Source: Candidatus Saccharimonadota bacterium (GTDB lineage: Bacteria; Patescibacteriota; Saccharimonadia; Saccharimonadales; Saccharimonadaceae). From it: DNA of 63,350 nt. The translations under genes and the position numbers were made by a program. Position 1 is the first letter of the stretch. Each line of letters opens with the position of its first letter. The stretch covers positions 1-63,350 of the forward strand of contig JAFYKF010000002.1 of the NCBI GenBank assembly GCA_017537745.1, in the 5' to 3' direction. Below the pieces are notes generated by a model that was given only the letters and a program-made list of their open reading frames with translations, did not search any database and had not been told where the DNA came from. Of this stretch, positions 56,609-63,350 are shown in pieces.

Positions 56609-58489
56609 ATGTCATCAAAACTATTAATCAATGTAAATGATGCTAGTTCCGCAGTAGTGCCAGACACTGGTGCGCCAGATACTGGTATGTTTAGTGTCGC
56701 ACATACGGATGGAGTTAATTTCAATACTAGTATGGTATTGCCAATTATTGGCATTATTGTGCTTTCTGCTGTCATTATGGTAGGTATCATTGTAGCAATA
56801 TCAAGGCGTAAGAAAGTAAATCGTTTTACTACACATACTAATAAACATCTAGTAGCTAAATTAACTACATTATCCGTAGTAGTACTATTAGGTGCGTTAG
56901 GTGTATTAAATGCAGATAAACTAACTGGTATGGTTAATGCTACAGATAATTCAGAAGAAGACACACTTACCATTACCGCAAGTGATATTAAAATAGATGT
57001 AGATTTAAACGATAAAGCTGTCTTTGCTACTGGAGAAAGTATAGTGACAGTAAGCTCTGCTACTGAAGCAGGATATACATTAATGGCCTATGTAGATAGT
57101 ACTACTACAGACTTAACAAATGAAACCAACAAATCCTCTAAAAGTACTATTTCCATGTTAAGCTCTAATGAACCAGCAGCCCTAACAGACAATACTTGGG
57201 GTATAGCTACTACTAAACCAACAGATCAAACTAGCGAGGTCTTCACTGGCCTTACTACTACACTGGAAGATGCTATCACATTAAAGATTACAGACGAAGC
57301 TACCACTGCTAATGACAAATCTACTTTCTATTATGGTACTTATATTACTCCAGACTTAGACTATGGTACTTATTCTGGTACTACTATTACTTATATCGCT
57401 ATAGCTAACATAGTTGAATTATGTAATCCAAATGCCACAAGTATTACCGAGGCCAAATGTCTTCAAGACTTCGCTGGTCCTAATCGTGACCAAATCGTAG
57501 ATTCTATGACTCCTGAAACCCAATATACGCTTATCGATAAACGGGATGAGAAGAGTTATACGATTGCGAAATTGAAGCAATATGTATCGGACGACGGACC
57601 GTTAGTCCCTCCAGGACCACCACAGAGAGGCGCTGAAATTCCGTGGAAATATGGCGTTTGGATGACTCAAAATCTAGACTTAGACCTAGATTCCAATGCT
57701 ACTTACACTAATGAAGACACAGACCTAGGCTACAATCCACGCACTGGGCAGTATGAATCTGCTTCCTGGACGCCAAGTCGTTCAACTTATGCTACTGGTA
57801 CAACTACGTGGGGTTTGTTCGATCAGCCAGTTGGAAATTACCCAGGAGGTTTTGTCTATCCAGAGTCTTATGACCCAGGTGATAAATACTGGAGTGGTAG
57901 AGAGGGAAATTATAATGAGTGGTTTTCTTACTGGCAAACATGTAGTTGGGATTCTGACAATAAACCTCACAATTGCAATGAATCTCTTAACCCAACTTCT
58001 GCCTATGTATCTTCTACTGGTATTCCACAATATCACCTAGGTAACTACTACAACTGGACAGCAGCAGTAGCCATGAATAATAGCTCCAACTATTATGATG
58101 GTGAGCTAATAGAACAATCTATCTGTCCAGCCGGTTGGACACTTCCACGAGTAGGCTATTACGATGATACATTTGGCTCATTGTGGTATGAAAATGGCTT
58201 TGGAGATAATGGCGATTGGTATTCGTATTGGTATGAAGACCCCAACACACGCCATGCTTTATGGGAAAAGCCACTATTCTTCGCCGCTAGCGGCGGCTGG
58301 TACGGCTACTTATACTACGTTGGGGACGGCGGCGGTTTCTGGTCTCCTATCGCCTACAATGAGGAGCGCGCCGGCTACGCGTCCTTCAATAAAGATGGCG
58401 GCGCCAATCCGTCCAATGGAGACTATCGCATCAACGGCCTCTCAGTCCGTTGCGTCGCTCGTCCAGTCGCCGATTTATACATGCTTTAA
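56609..58489 (+). CDS. FISUMP-domain surface protein, paralogue of the gene at position 1
   Basis: 626 aa. The same N-terminal plan: MSSKLLINVNDASSAVV, PDTGAPDTG, membrane segment (about 48-70), SRRKK, second membrane segment (about 88-105), then an ectodomain. The FISUMP part has VWMTQNLDLDLDSN near 350, YHLGNYYNWTAAVAMN, SICPAGWTLPR and the closing LSVRCVAR. It begins 21 bp after the preceding FISUMP gene and shares its first ~140 residues with the partial gene at the left edge, pointing to recent duplication. The 3' ~250 bases are more G+C-rich than the rest. Confidence 0.86.
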   Translation: MSSKLLINVNDASSAVVPDTGAPDTGMFSVAHTDGVNFNTSMVLPIIGIIVLSAVIMVGIIVAISRRKKVNRFTTHTNKHLVAKLTTLSVVVLLGALGVLNADKLTGMVNATDNSEEDTLTITASDIKIDVDLNDKAVFATGESIVTVSSATEAGYTLMAYVDSTTTDLTNETNKSSKSTISMLSSNEPAALTDNTWGIATTKPTDQTSEVFTGLTTTLEDAITLKITDEATTANDKSTFYYGTYITPDLDYGTYSGTTITYIAIANIVELCNPNATSITEAKCLQDFAGPNRDQIVDSMTPETQYTLIDKRDEKSYTIAKLKQYVSDDGPLVPPGPPQRGAEIPWKYGVWMTQNLDLDLDSNATYTNEDTDLGYNPRTGQYESASWTPSRSTYATGTTTWGLFDQPVGNYPGGFVYPESYDPGDKYWSGREGNYNEWFSYWQTCSWDSDNKPHNCNESLNPTSAYVSSTGIPQYHLGNYYNWTAAVAMNNSSNYYDGELIEQSICPAGWTLPRVGYYDDTFGSLWYENGFGDNGDWYSYWYEDPNTRHALWEKPLFFAASGGWYGYLYYVGDGGGFWSPIAYNEERAGYASFNKDGGANPSNGDYRINGLSVRCVARPVADLYML

Positions 58490-58530
58490 CTTCAGCATAG
58501 TATTATTTAAAATAATAACAGATACCAAAA

Positions 58531-58562
58531 GTGTTGACATCTTATTTAAAGTGCGGTATAAT
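58531..58562 (+). promoter_or_regulatory. Consensus sigma-70-type promoter of the large ncRNA
   Basis: TTGACA (58534-58539), 17 bp, TATAAT (58557-58562): a perfect match to consensus, the strongest promoter in the window. Start of transcription near 58569. Confidence 0.85.
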
Positions 58563-58568
58563 CCAGGG

Positions 58569-59299
58569 TAATGCGTAGGTGGTGGCAGAAAGCCGATGGC
58601 GAGTGGAAGGACTCGTTACGATGCTGTGCTACTGCCGTTCCGGGAATCGCCTCGCAGAGTACGTTCACATTTAGCTGGGTTTCGCTAGTCGCCAAAAAAC
58701 GTGCTAGTCGAAAATTCTACCCAAGGGGAGGAGGGTAGCTCGCGTGATGTGTTTTTTCTACTTTCCGGTTCGGGTCGAATACCTGCACTATGACGTGGCA
58801 CGGCCACGCAAGGCGGTTAGCCCCGCGACACCGGGAGGTGTCCCCACGCAGCGCCGGCAGACGGCGCCAGATACAGCGGCACGTTTCTATTACCGCGAGT
58901 TAGTTCCTAAGTAGCTCTGGTCGGTGCCCCGAGGGTACCCTATGCAGAGCGTGGGACGCACAGAATGCCTTGAGGCACCATCGTCAAGCAAGCACCGATG
59001 AGAGTCCTGCAGTCATTTGTCCTCCTATTTCAACCAAGCTCCGTTGCACCAACCTGTCCTGGTTAGCAGCCATGAAAGGTCCGAAGAAGAGATGTTGAGT
59101 TGCAAAGGGAAGGACTCGCGCGCACAGTAGAAACTGTACCATACAGGGGTCAAAATCGAGGACCCCACAGGCTTAGAGCGCTCCGCCCACATAGGCAAGT
59201 CCCCTTTTGGGGCAAGTCCTGAGCCGGAGCATGCTCGTGTCGGGGGCAGAGCCCCCATTATCCCAGCGCCCTCCGCACTGTTGTGCGGAGGGATTTTTT
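58569..59299 (+). ncRNA. Large structured non-coding RNA (~730 nt), family not identified
   Basis: There is no plausible reading frame on the + strand, the base composition is G+C-rich, and the region is bounded by a perfect promoter and an intrinsic terminator. Many local helices can be read by eye: CGAGT/ACTCG, GTGGC/GCCAC, ACACC/GGTGT closed by a GGGA tetraloop, GCGCCG/CGGCGC, GGGGTC/GACCCC, GGGGGC/GCCCCC and a GCTCCG/CGGAGC helix enclosing two direct copies of GGCAAGTCC. I do not find the signature blocks of RNase P RNA, tmRNA, SRP RNA, rRNA, or group I/II introns. Candidates include large ornate RNAs such as GOLLD or ROOL, or an unnamed family. No protein lies with it; fusA follows. Confidence 0.75.
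59269..59299 (+). terminator. Intrinsic terminator of the large ncRNA
   Basis: CCCTCCGCAC (59269-59278), loop TGTT, GTGCGGAGGG (59283-59292), then ATTTTTTA. A strong Rho-independent terminator. Confidence 0.92.
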
Positions 59300-59317
59300 A
59301 TGTTTTTTAAAAAAATG

Positions 59318-59326
59318 TGATATAAT
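59318..59326 (+). promoter_or_regulatory. Extended -10 promoter of fusA
   Basis: TGATATAAT with the -10 at 59321-59326. A leader of about 65 nt carries AAGGAG before the ATG at 59398. Confidence 0.55.
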
Positions 59327-59397
59327 GATGGAAATATGTCTTTTTGTAGTGTGGAATTACGATTGACAATAAATAAATAAATTATTAAAAGGAGCAT

Positions 59398-61497
59398 ATG
59401 GCTACTGAGATTAAGGACCTGTCGAAGCTACGCAATATTGGTATTATTGCACACATTGACGCAGGCAAAACTACAACTTCCGAAGCGATTTTGTATCGCA
59501 CCGGACTTAAACATAAAATTGACCTCGTAAAAGGCGGCACTGGTGGTGCTGAGACCGACTGGATGGAACAGGAAAAGGAACGTGGTATTACGATTACTTC
59601 TGCTGCCGTAACGGTTTATTGGAAAGGGCATCAAATCAACATCATCGATACCCCGGGCCACATCGATTTTACCGCTGAGGTGGAGCGTTCGCTTCGCGTG
59701 CTTGATGGTGCAGTAGTAGTGTTTGATGGTAAAATGGGCGTCGAGGCACAGTCCGAAACTGTGTGGCGCCAGGCTACTAAATATGGTATTCCACGCATTT
59801 GCTTCGTGAATAAAATCAACCAGATTGGTGGTGACTTTTATAAATCACTAGACTCTATCCACAAGCGTTTGTCCAAAAATGCAGTAGCGATCCATTTGCC
59901 AATTGGTTTTGAAAAAGATATTTGCGGCGTAGTAGACCTCGTAGATATGAAGGCCTACACTTACAAAGATTATGCTGACCACGAGCTCAAGGTAGGCGAG
60001 ATTCCAGCCGACATGGTTGAAAAGGCCAAAAATGCTCGTTCAATGTTGATTGAGGAAGCCGTTCAAGCCGATGAAGCTTTGATGGATAAATATTTCAACG
60101 AAGGTGAAGATGCCATTACGGTAGACGAGCTAAAAGCCGCTCTCCGCAAGCGTGTGCTTGATGGTGATTTCTTCCTCGTAACCGGTGGTGATGGCCGTGG
60201 CGTGATTGTGGAGAAGGTGCTTGACCTCATGACTGATTATCTTCCATCACCGCTTGACCGTGATCAGGGCCAAACAGTTGGTACCGATCCAAAGACTGGC
60301 GACCAAATCGTGCGCAAAGCTGATAATTCGGAGCCTCTCACTGCGCTCGCATTCAAGATTGCAACCGACCCTTTTGTAGGTAAGCTCATCTTTATCCGCG
60401 TTTACGCTGGTAAGCTTAAAGCTGGTGATACTATTATGAATGCTACCACCGGTGACAAAGAGCGCATCGGGCGTTTGGTCCGAATGTATGCCAATGAGCG
60501 TAACGATATTACCGAAATTACAGCTGGCGATATCGCTGCGGTGGTAGGCATGAAAAACTGTACTACCGGTACAACGATTTGCGACCCATCACATCCGATT
60601 TTGCTTGAATCAATTGATTTCCCAGATCCACCGGTATCGATCGCCGTGGAGCCAAAGACCAAAGCCGACCAGGAGAAAATGGGTATCGGTTTGTCTAAAT
60701 TGGCTGAGGAAGACCCAACCTTCCGCGTTCACACCGATGAAGAAACTGGTCAAACCATCATTAGTGGTATGGGTGAGCTACACCTCGAAATCATCATTGA
60801 CCGTTTGAAGAGGGAACACGGTGTGGAAGCCAACACTGGCGCACCACAAGTTGCCTATCGTGAAACTATTCGTGGCACCGCAGAAGCTCAAGGTAAGCAC
60901 ATCAAGCAGTCTGGTGGTCGTGGTCAGTACGGTGATGTTTGGATTAAATTTGAGCCAAACGAGCCAGGGAAAGGCTTTGAGTTTATCGATATGATTAAGG
61001 GTGGCGTGGTGCCTCAAGAATACCGCAAGCCAGTACAAAAAGGTGTCGAAGACACCTTGGCGGGTGGTGTGATTGCCGGTTATCCAGTAGTAGATGTCAA
61101 AGCAACGCTTTACGATGGTTCTTACCACGATGTCGACTCTTCGGAGCTCGCATTTACCCTCGCTGGTGCGCTTGCTACGCGTGAAGGTATCAAAAAAGCC
61201 AATCCAGTCTTGCTTGAGCCTGTAATGAAGCTCGAGATTACTACCCCTGAAGATTTCATGGGTGACGTGATTGGCGATATCAACTCTAGGCGTGGTCGCA
61301 TTGATGAAATGGAAGATTTGAACGGTGGCGCTAAGCTAATCAAGGCATTTTGTCCTTTGGCCAACTTGTTCGGTTATACCGGTGATCTTCGCGGTATGAC
61401 GCAGGGTCGTGCAGCTTCCTCGATGGAACTTTACGCTTACGAAGAAGTACCACCCAATGTGGCGGCAGAGATTATCGAAAAGCGAAATTCGAAATAA
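59398..61497 (+). CDS. fusA: Elongation factor G
   Basis: Translocation GTPase, 699 aa, full length. G1 AHIDAGKTTT, G2 region EKERGITITSAA, G3 DTPGHIDF, G4 NKIN (the usual NKMD reads NKIN here), domain II-V blocks such as SGMGELHLEI and the GRG...PLANLFGY region. The operon partners rpsL, rpsG and tuf are not here: fusA stands alone. It works with frr and tsf of this window in translation. Confidence 0.97.
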   Translation: MATEIKDLSKLRNIGIIAHIDAGKTTTSEAILYRTGLKHKIDLVKGGTGGAETDWMEQEKERGITITSAAVTVYWKGHQINIIDTPGHIDFTAEVERSLRVLDGAVVVFDGKMGVEAQSETVWRQATKYGIPRICFVNKINQIGGDFYKSLDSIHKRLSKNAVAIHLPIGFEKDICGVVDLVDMKAYTYKDYADHELKVGEIPADMVEKAKNARSMLIEEAVQADEALMDKYFNEGEDAITVDELKAALRKRVLDGDFFLVTGGDGRGVIVEKVLDLMTDYLPSPLDRDQGQTVGTDPKTGDQIVRKADNSEPLTALAFKIATDPFVGKLIFIRVYAGKLKAGDTIMNATTGDKERIGRLVRMYANERNDITEITAGDIAAVVGMKNCTTGTTICDPSHPILLESIDFPDPPVSIAVEPKTKADQEKMGIGLSKLAEEDPTFRVHTDEETGQTIISGMGELHLEIIIDRLKREHGVEANTGAPQVAYRETIRGTAEAQGKHIKQSGGRGQYGDVWIKFEPNEPGKGFEFIDMIKGGVVPQEYRKPVQKGVEDTLAGGVIAGYPVVDVKATLYDGSYHDVDSSELAFTLAGALATREGIKKANPVLLEPVMKLEITTPEDFMGDVIGDINSRRGRIDEMEDLNGGAKLIKAFCPLANLFGYTGDLRGMTQGRAASSMELYAYEEVPPNVAAEIIEKRNSK

Positions 61498-61509
61498 TCA
61501 GAAATGGAT

Positions 61510-61532
61510 AAACCCCCGGAGCCCGGGGGTTT
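61510..61532. terminator. Terminator after fusA
   Basis: AAACCCCCGG pairs with CCGGGGGTTT around AGC, followed by ATTTTTG. It can also serve the converging small gene. Confidence 0.88.
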
Positions 61533-61547
61533 ATTTTTGTGTCACAT

Positions 61548-61910
61548 TTATCGATTGATGTACTGTTTCAATTCTTCTTCAAATTGGCGAACTGGTCGCC
61601 AGTCTTCGTAGTCGCAGATTTCTGCGATTTGAGAGATGGACTCATCTAGGCCATCCACTATGACGTGCAGAGCCCCGGAAAAGCGTCCCATGACTTCTTC
61701 TAACTCTGGCGAGAGGTCGCCAGATTCTATGGAAGAGTCGCACATGGTAGCAAGAGACGCTAATGCATTCAAATGCATACTTACCGACGCAAACATGTAG
61801 TCTGCGTAAATTGGGTTATAATCACCGGGCGACGCGCGCTCCTTAAGGCCTTTATACATTGCGGCACGGAGCCTGCTCATCACCTCTTGGGTGCTCAGTG
61901 TTTTTTCCAA
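61548..61910 (-). CDS. Small hypothetical helical protein with TTG start
   Basis: 120 aa, unrecognised. It is predicted to be all-helical and acidic, without signal or membrane segment; it contains LSTQEVMSRLRAAMYKGLKE and WRPVRQFEEELKQYI. It starts with TTG at 61910, preceded by GGGGGAG at good spacing. A promoter lies upstream (-35 TTGTAA 61979-61984, 17 bp, -10 TATAAT 61956-61961). Like the neighbour at 62204 its codons are G+C-rich, and the two are divergent from one control region. Confidence 0.65.
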   Translation of the reverse strand: MEKTLSTQEVMSRLRAAMYKGLKERASPGDYNPIYADYMFASVSMHLNALASLATMCDSSIESGDLSPELEEVMGRFSGALHVIVDGLDESISQIAEICDYEDWRPVRQFEEELKQYINR

Positions 61911-61955
61911 CTTAATCTCCCCCTGTTAAAGTACTATGTGACACAGACTTCTATT

Positions 61956-62026
61956 ATTATAACATATTTTTTATTTTTTTACAATAAACCCGTATTCTTG
62001 ACTTTTTTAGGTATTTGTGATATAAT
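61956..62026. promoter_or_regulatory. Divergent promoters of the two accessory genes
   Basis: Leftward: TTGTAA (61979-61984), 17 bp, TATAAT (61956-61961). Rightward: TTGACT (61998-62003), 17 bp, TATAAT (62021-62026) with TGA extension. The rightward promoter has the same TTGACTTTTT start as the one at 52261. Confidence 0.7.
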
Positions 62027-62033
62027 TGATTGG

Positions 62034-62203
62034 TTAGGGTATTAACCGGTACATTAAAAGCCAGAGTTTAGATTGCGGAAAGCCGTTTAAGGGATAGACG
62101 TTTTTCCGCAATCTAAACTTTAATACGACAAAAAAGGAGTGGAGAGTAGCCAGAGCACGAAGTTTAGTTTTGCAAAAATCTTTATAAAGGAGTATTCAAC
62201 CCT
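62034..62203 (+). promoter_or_regulatory. Long leader with perfect 17-bp hairpin
   Basis: AGTTTAGATTGCGGAAA (62065-62081) pairs perfectly with 62103-62119 across a 21-nt loop; no T-run follows, so it is not a classical terminator. A further ~85 nt and AAAGGAG precede the ATG. It may be an mRNA-stability or protein-binding element. Confidence 0.65.
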
Positions 62204-63082
62204 ATGGGTACTTGCAAAAAGACCACCTACAAAACTTACACTTGCGGCCTGAAAGACCGGCAGCCTGGCGAAAATCTCTGGAACAGCATTTTACAGTTTG
62301 CGAATGCCCCAGTTTCCGTTGTGGGCATTCCAAACCACCTGATCCCGGACGCGATCGAAATCATGAAGGAGGCCCTGTCTCCTGAGGAAATTGCGCTTTT
62401 GAAGATGGGCTTCGGCCTGGGCACTGAGCGCATGTCGCAAAAGGAAATCGGCGAGATGCTGAACATGGACAAAGGTGAAGTTTCCCGCCGGATGGCGGAA
62501 GCGGTTCAGGTGTTGAGCAAAAGGACCGGAATCCGGCGCAAGCTGGAGTCCCTGGTCCCGGCGACCACCGAGCTCTATGAAGCTTTCAAGAACCGCCAGA
62601 ACAACACCGCTATGGCCGAAAGGGCCGAGAAGGACGCGCGTGCTATCGCTGGCTACAAGGCCGGCATCAAAGAGCGCGACTCCAAGGTTGCGAAGCTCGG
62701 CGAGGCCCTGGAACAGAAGGAACAGGAAACGGCCGCATTGCGCAAGCGGCTGGAGAATGCAGAATCCGAAAACCAGCGCCTGAGAGCGGAAATCTTGCAC
62801 CTGACGGCCGAAAAAACCCAGCTTTCTACCTCGTTCGACAAGATTCGGAGCGTTTTCGAAGACGTCAGAGCGGCGTCCGTCGAGATTTCCTCGAGCAAGC
62901 TCGAGAAACTCTTCGGCTGTAATAGCGACGTCGTCTCGGCCTTGAAGAGAGTTGGTATCAATGATCTCGACGCTCTGTGCAATAACAGCAAAAAGAATCT
63001 GATTGACCTGCGGGTCAGCCAGGCCTTCGTGTCTGTTATCGAACAGAAATTGGCCGAACGCGGACTGAAGCTGCGCACCTAA
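62204..63082 (+). CDS. Sigma-region-4-like HTH / coiled-coil / RpoA-CTD-like protein
   Basis: 292 aa. Residues ~57-110 (LSPEEIALLKMGFGLG, MSQKEIGEMLNMDKGEVSRR) match the pattern of a sigma-70 region 4 helix-turn-helix. Residues ~130-215 are a long coiled coil (EQKEQETAALRKRLENAESE). Residues ~230-290 resemble the RNA polymerase alpha C-terminal domain: the last 47 residues, from ALKRVGINDLDAL to LAERGLKLRT, align without gaps by eye to the E. coli alpha-CTD. A transcription regulator that mimics two polymerase-binding modules is a reasonable guess. G+C is high (60% in a sampled 60-base line), unlike its neighbours. Confidence 0.75.
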   Translation: MGTCKKTTYKTYTCGLKDRQPGENLWNSILQFANAPVSVVGIPNHLIPDAIEIMKEALSPEEIALLKMGFGLGTERMSQKEIGEMLNMDKGEVSRRMAEAVQVLSKRTGIRRKLESLVPATTELYEAFKNRQNNTAMAERAEKDARAIAGYKAGIKERDSKVAKLGEALEQKEQETAALRKRLENAESENQRLRAEILHLTAEKTQLSTSFDKIRSVFEDVRAASVEISSSKLEKLFGCNSDVVSALKRVGINDLDALCNNSKKNLIDLRVSQAFVSVIEQKLAERGLKLRT

Positions 63083-63088
63083 GTCCAC

Positions 63089-63192
63089 AAGAGACTGCTA
63101 TAAGCTGAGCAGCCAGCTCAGAATAGTCTGTTCTCTCATTTGTCGTAATGGCGGAAACCTCCGGCAGCCAGTCGGGGGTTTTCGCTTTTTTT
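63089..63192 (+). terminator. Tandem hairpins and terminator after the sigma4/alpha-CTD-like gene
   Basis: First an imperfect long hairpin, 63089-63137 (CTGAGC/GCTCAG inside AGAGAC.../...TCTCT). Then GCGGAAACC (63151-63159) pairs with GGTTTTCGC (to 63185), followed by seven T. The second is the transcription terminator. Confidence 0.75.
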
Positions 63193-63213
63193 GAGAAAAA
63201 CATAAAAAAGTAC

Positions 63214-63350
63214 TTGCATTTTTTTAGAATATGTGGTACAATATAGTTGATAAGTGATTATGTATCACTTTTAGAATCTTACCTCAGGGAAAGCAGCTTT
63301 GGCTGTTTTAATATACTTCCTGCTTGTCCATCTGACACCTCCCCCCCTAT
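63214..63350 (+). promoter_or_regulatory. Promoter and start of a third structured leader
   Basis: TTGCAT (63214-63219), 17 bp, TACAAT (63237-63242). The transcript begins with a perfect hairpin AAGTGAT/ATCACTT (63252-63270), then a GCAG/CTG stem around 63291-63305. No coding start before the window ends; the gene lies beyond the edge. Confidence 0.55.

Noticed and set aside
59025-59258. Minus-strand ORFs across the large ncRNA
   Set aside because: They have no ribosome-binding site or promoter, low-complexity translation, and overlap strong helices of the RNA.
58569-59299. The large ncRNA as RNase P RNA, tmRNA, SRP RNA or a group I/II intron
   Set aside because: I looked for the RNase P P4 blocks (GAGGAAAGUCC, ACAGAA..GGCUUA), a tmRNA tag and tRNA-like ends, the SRP GGAAGGAAGCAGCC loop, group II domain V and group I P7. 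Short fragments such as GGAAGGACTC resemble parts of these, but none of the full blocks is present. A covariance-model search is still needed to exclude them.
62034-62203. The leader hairpin at 62065-62119 as a terminator or known riboswitch
   Set aside because: The stem is perfect but no T-run follows, and I recognise no riboswitch consensus; kept as an unassigned leader element.

Overview
The window looks like a chromosomal segment of a Patescibacteria (CPR) bacterium, most likely Candidatus Saccharibacteria (TM7). This is inferred from gene content and style, not from a marker-gene tree. Genes are packed tightly, often overlapping by 1-17 bases. Many proteins are shortened: UvrC has no C-terminal HhH region, ProRS has no editing insertion, EF-Ts is short. 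The surface proteins are dominated by FISUMP-type paralogues. Peptidoglycan and wall functions are present (PBP, MurJ, UppS, two FemAB-like proteins), as is GatCAB. TGA serves as a normal stop (for example at the end of frr), which argues against the recoded Gracilibacteria/Absconditabacteria.

Layout. 1-6600: partial FISUMP-type surface protein, enolase, a Pro/Ala-rich membrane protein, uvrC, secG and an anchored family-5 solute-binding protein. 6600-13600: tRNA-Leu(GAG) with a duplicated 3' end, two anchored surface proteins, L31, rpsB-tsf and two FISUMP proteins. 13700-25800: frr-uppS-rseP-CPBP protease, proS, greA, a lone unknown gene, then lysS, cdsA, a HAD phosphatase, a DHH phosphoesterase, an alpha/beta hydrolase and cysS. 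25850-34100: the queuosine genes tgt and queA, an AI-2E-family permease, a flippase-like membrane protein and a heterodimeric ABC exporter. 34085-43250: tdk-tmk, ung, uvrB, a glycosyltransferase, two FemAB-like proteins and a phosphoketolase split into two overlapping genes. 43250-52230: PIN-TRAM protein, a bifunctional PBP, murJ and gatCAB. 52260-63350: an accessory stretch with G+C-rich genes behind long structured leaders, two large FISUMP surface proteins, a ~730-nt structured non-coding RNA, fusA, and a protein joining a sigma-region-4-like HTH to an RpoA-CTD-like domain through a coiled coil.

Two patterns run through the window. First, most promoters are extended -10 boxes (TGnTATAAT), and in about a dozen genes the -10 ends exactly 6 nt before the ATG, which implies leaderless mRNAs. 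Genes with a Shine-Dalgarno sequence are mainly ribosomal or translation genes or internal operon genes. Second, G+C-rich palindromic elements are inserted in frame inside uvrC, tgt, queA (twice), uvrB and gatA, and a related one separates cysS from tgt. Three share a ~64-bp core, read in two different frames. Each element is bounded by inverted copies of sequence belonging to its own host gene, so the flanks differ from gene to gene while the core is shared. This is the strongest candidate in the window for an undescribed system. The ~730-nt RNA, the sigma4/alpha-CTD-like protein and the surface proteins with a sorting-signal-like N-terminus are further candidates.

All calls come from reading the sequence by eye. 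No database search, alignment program or folding program was run.
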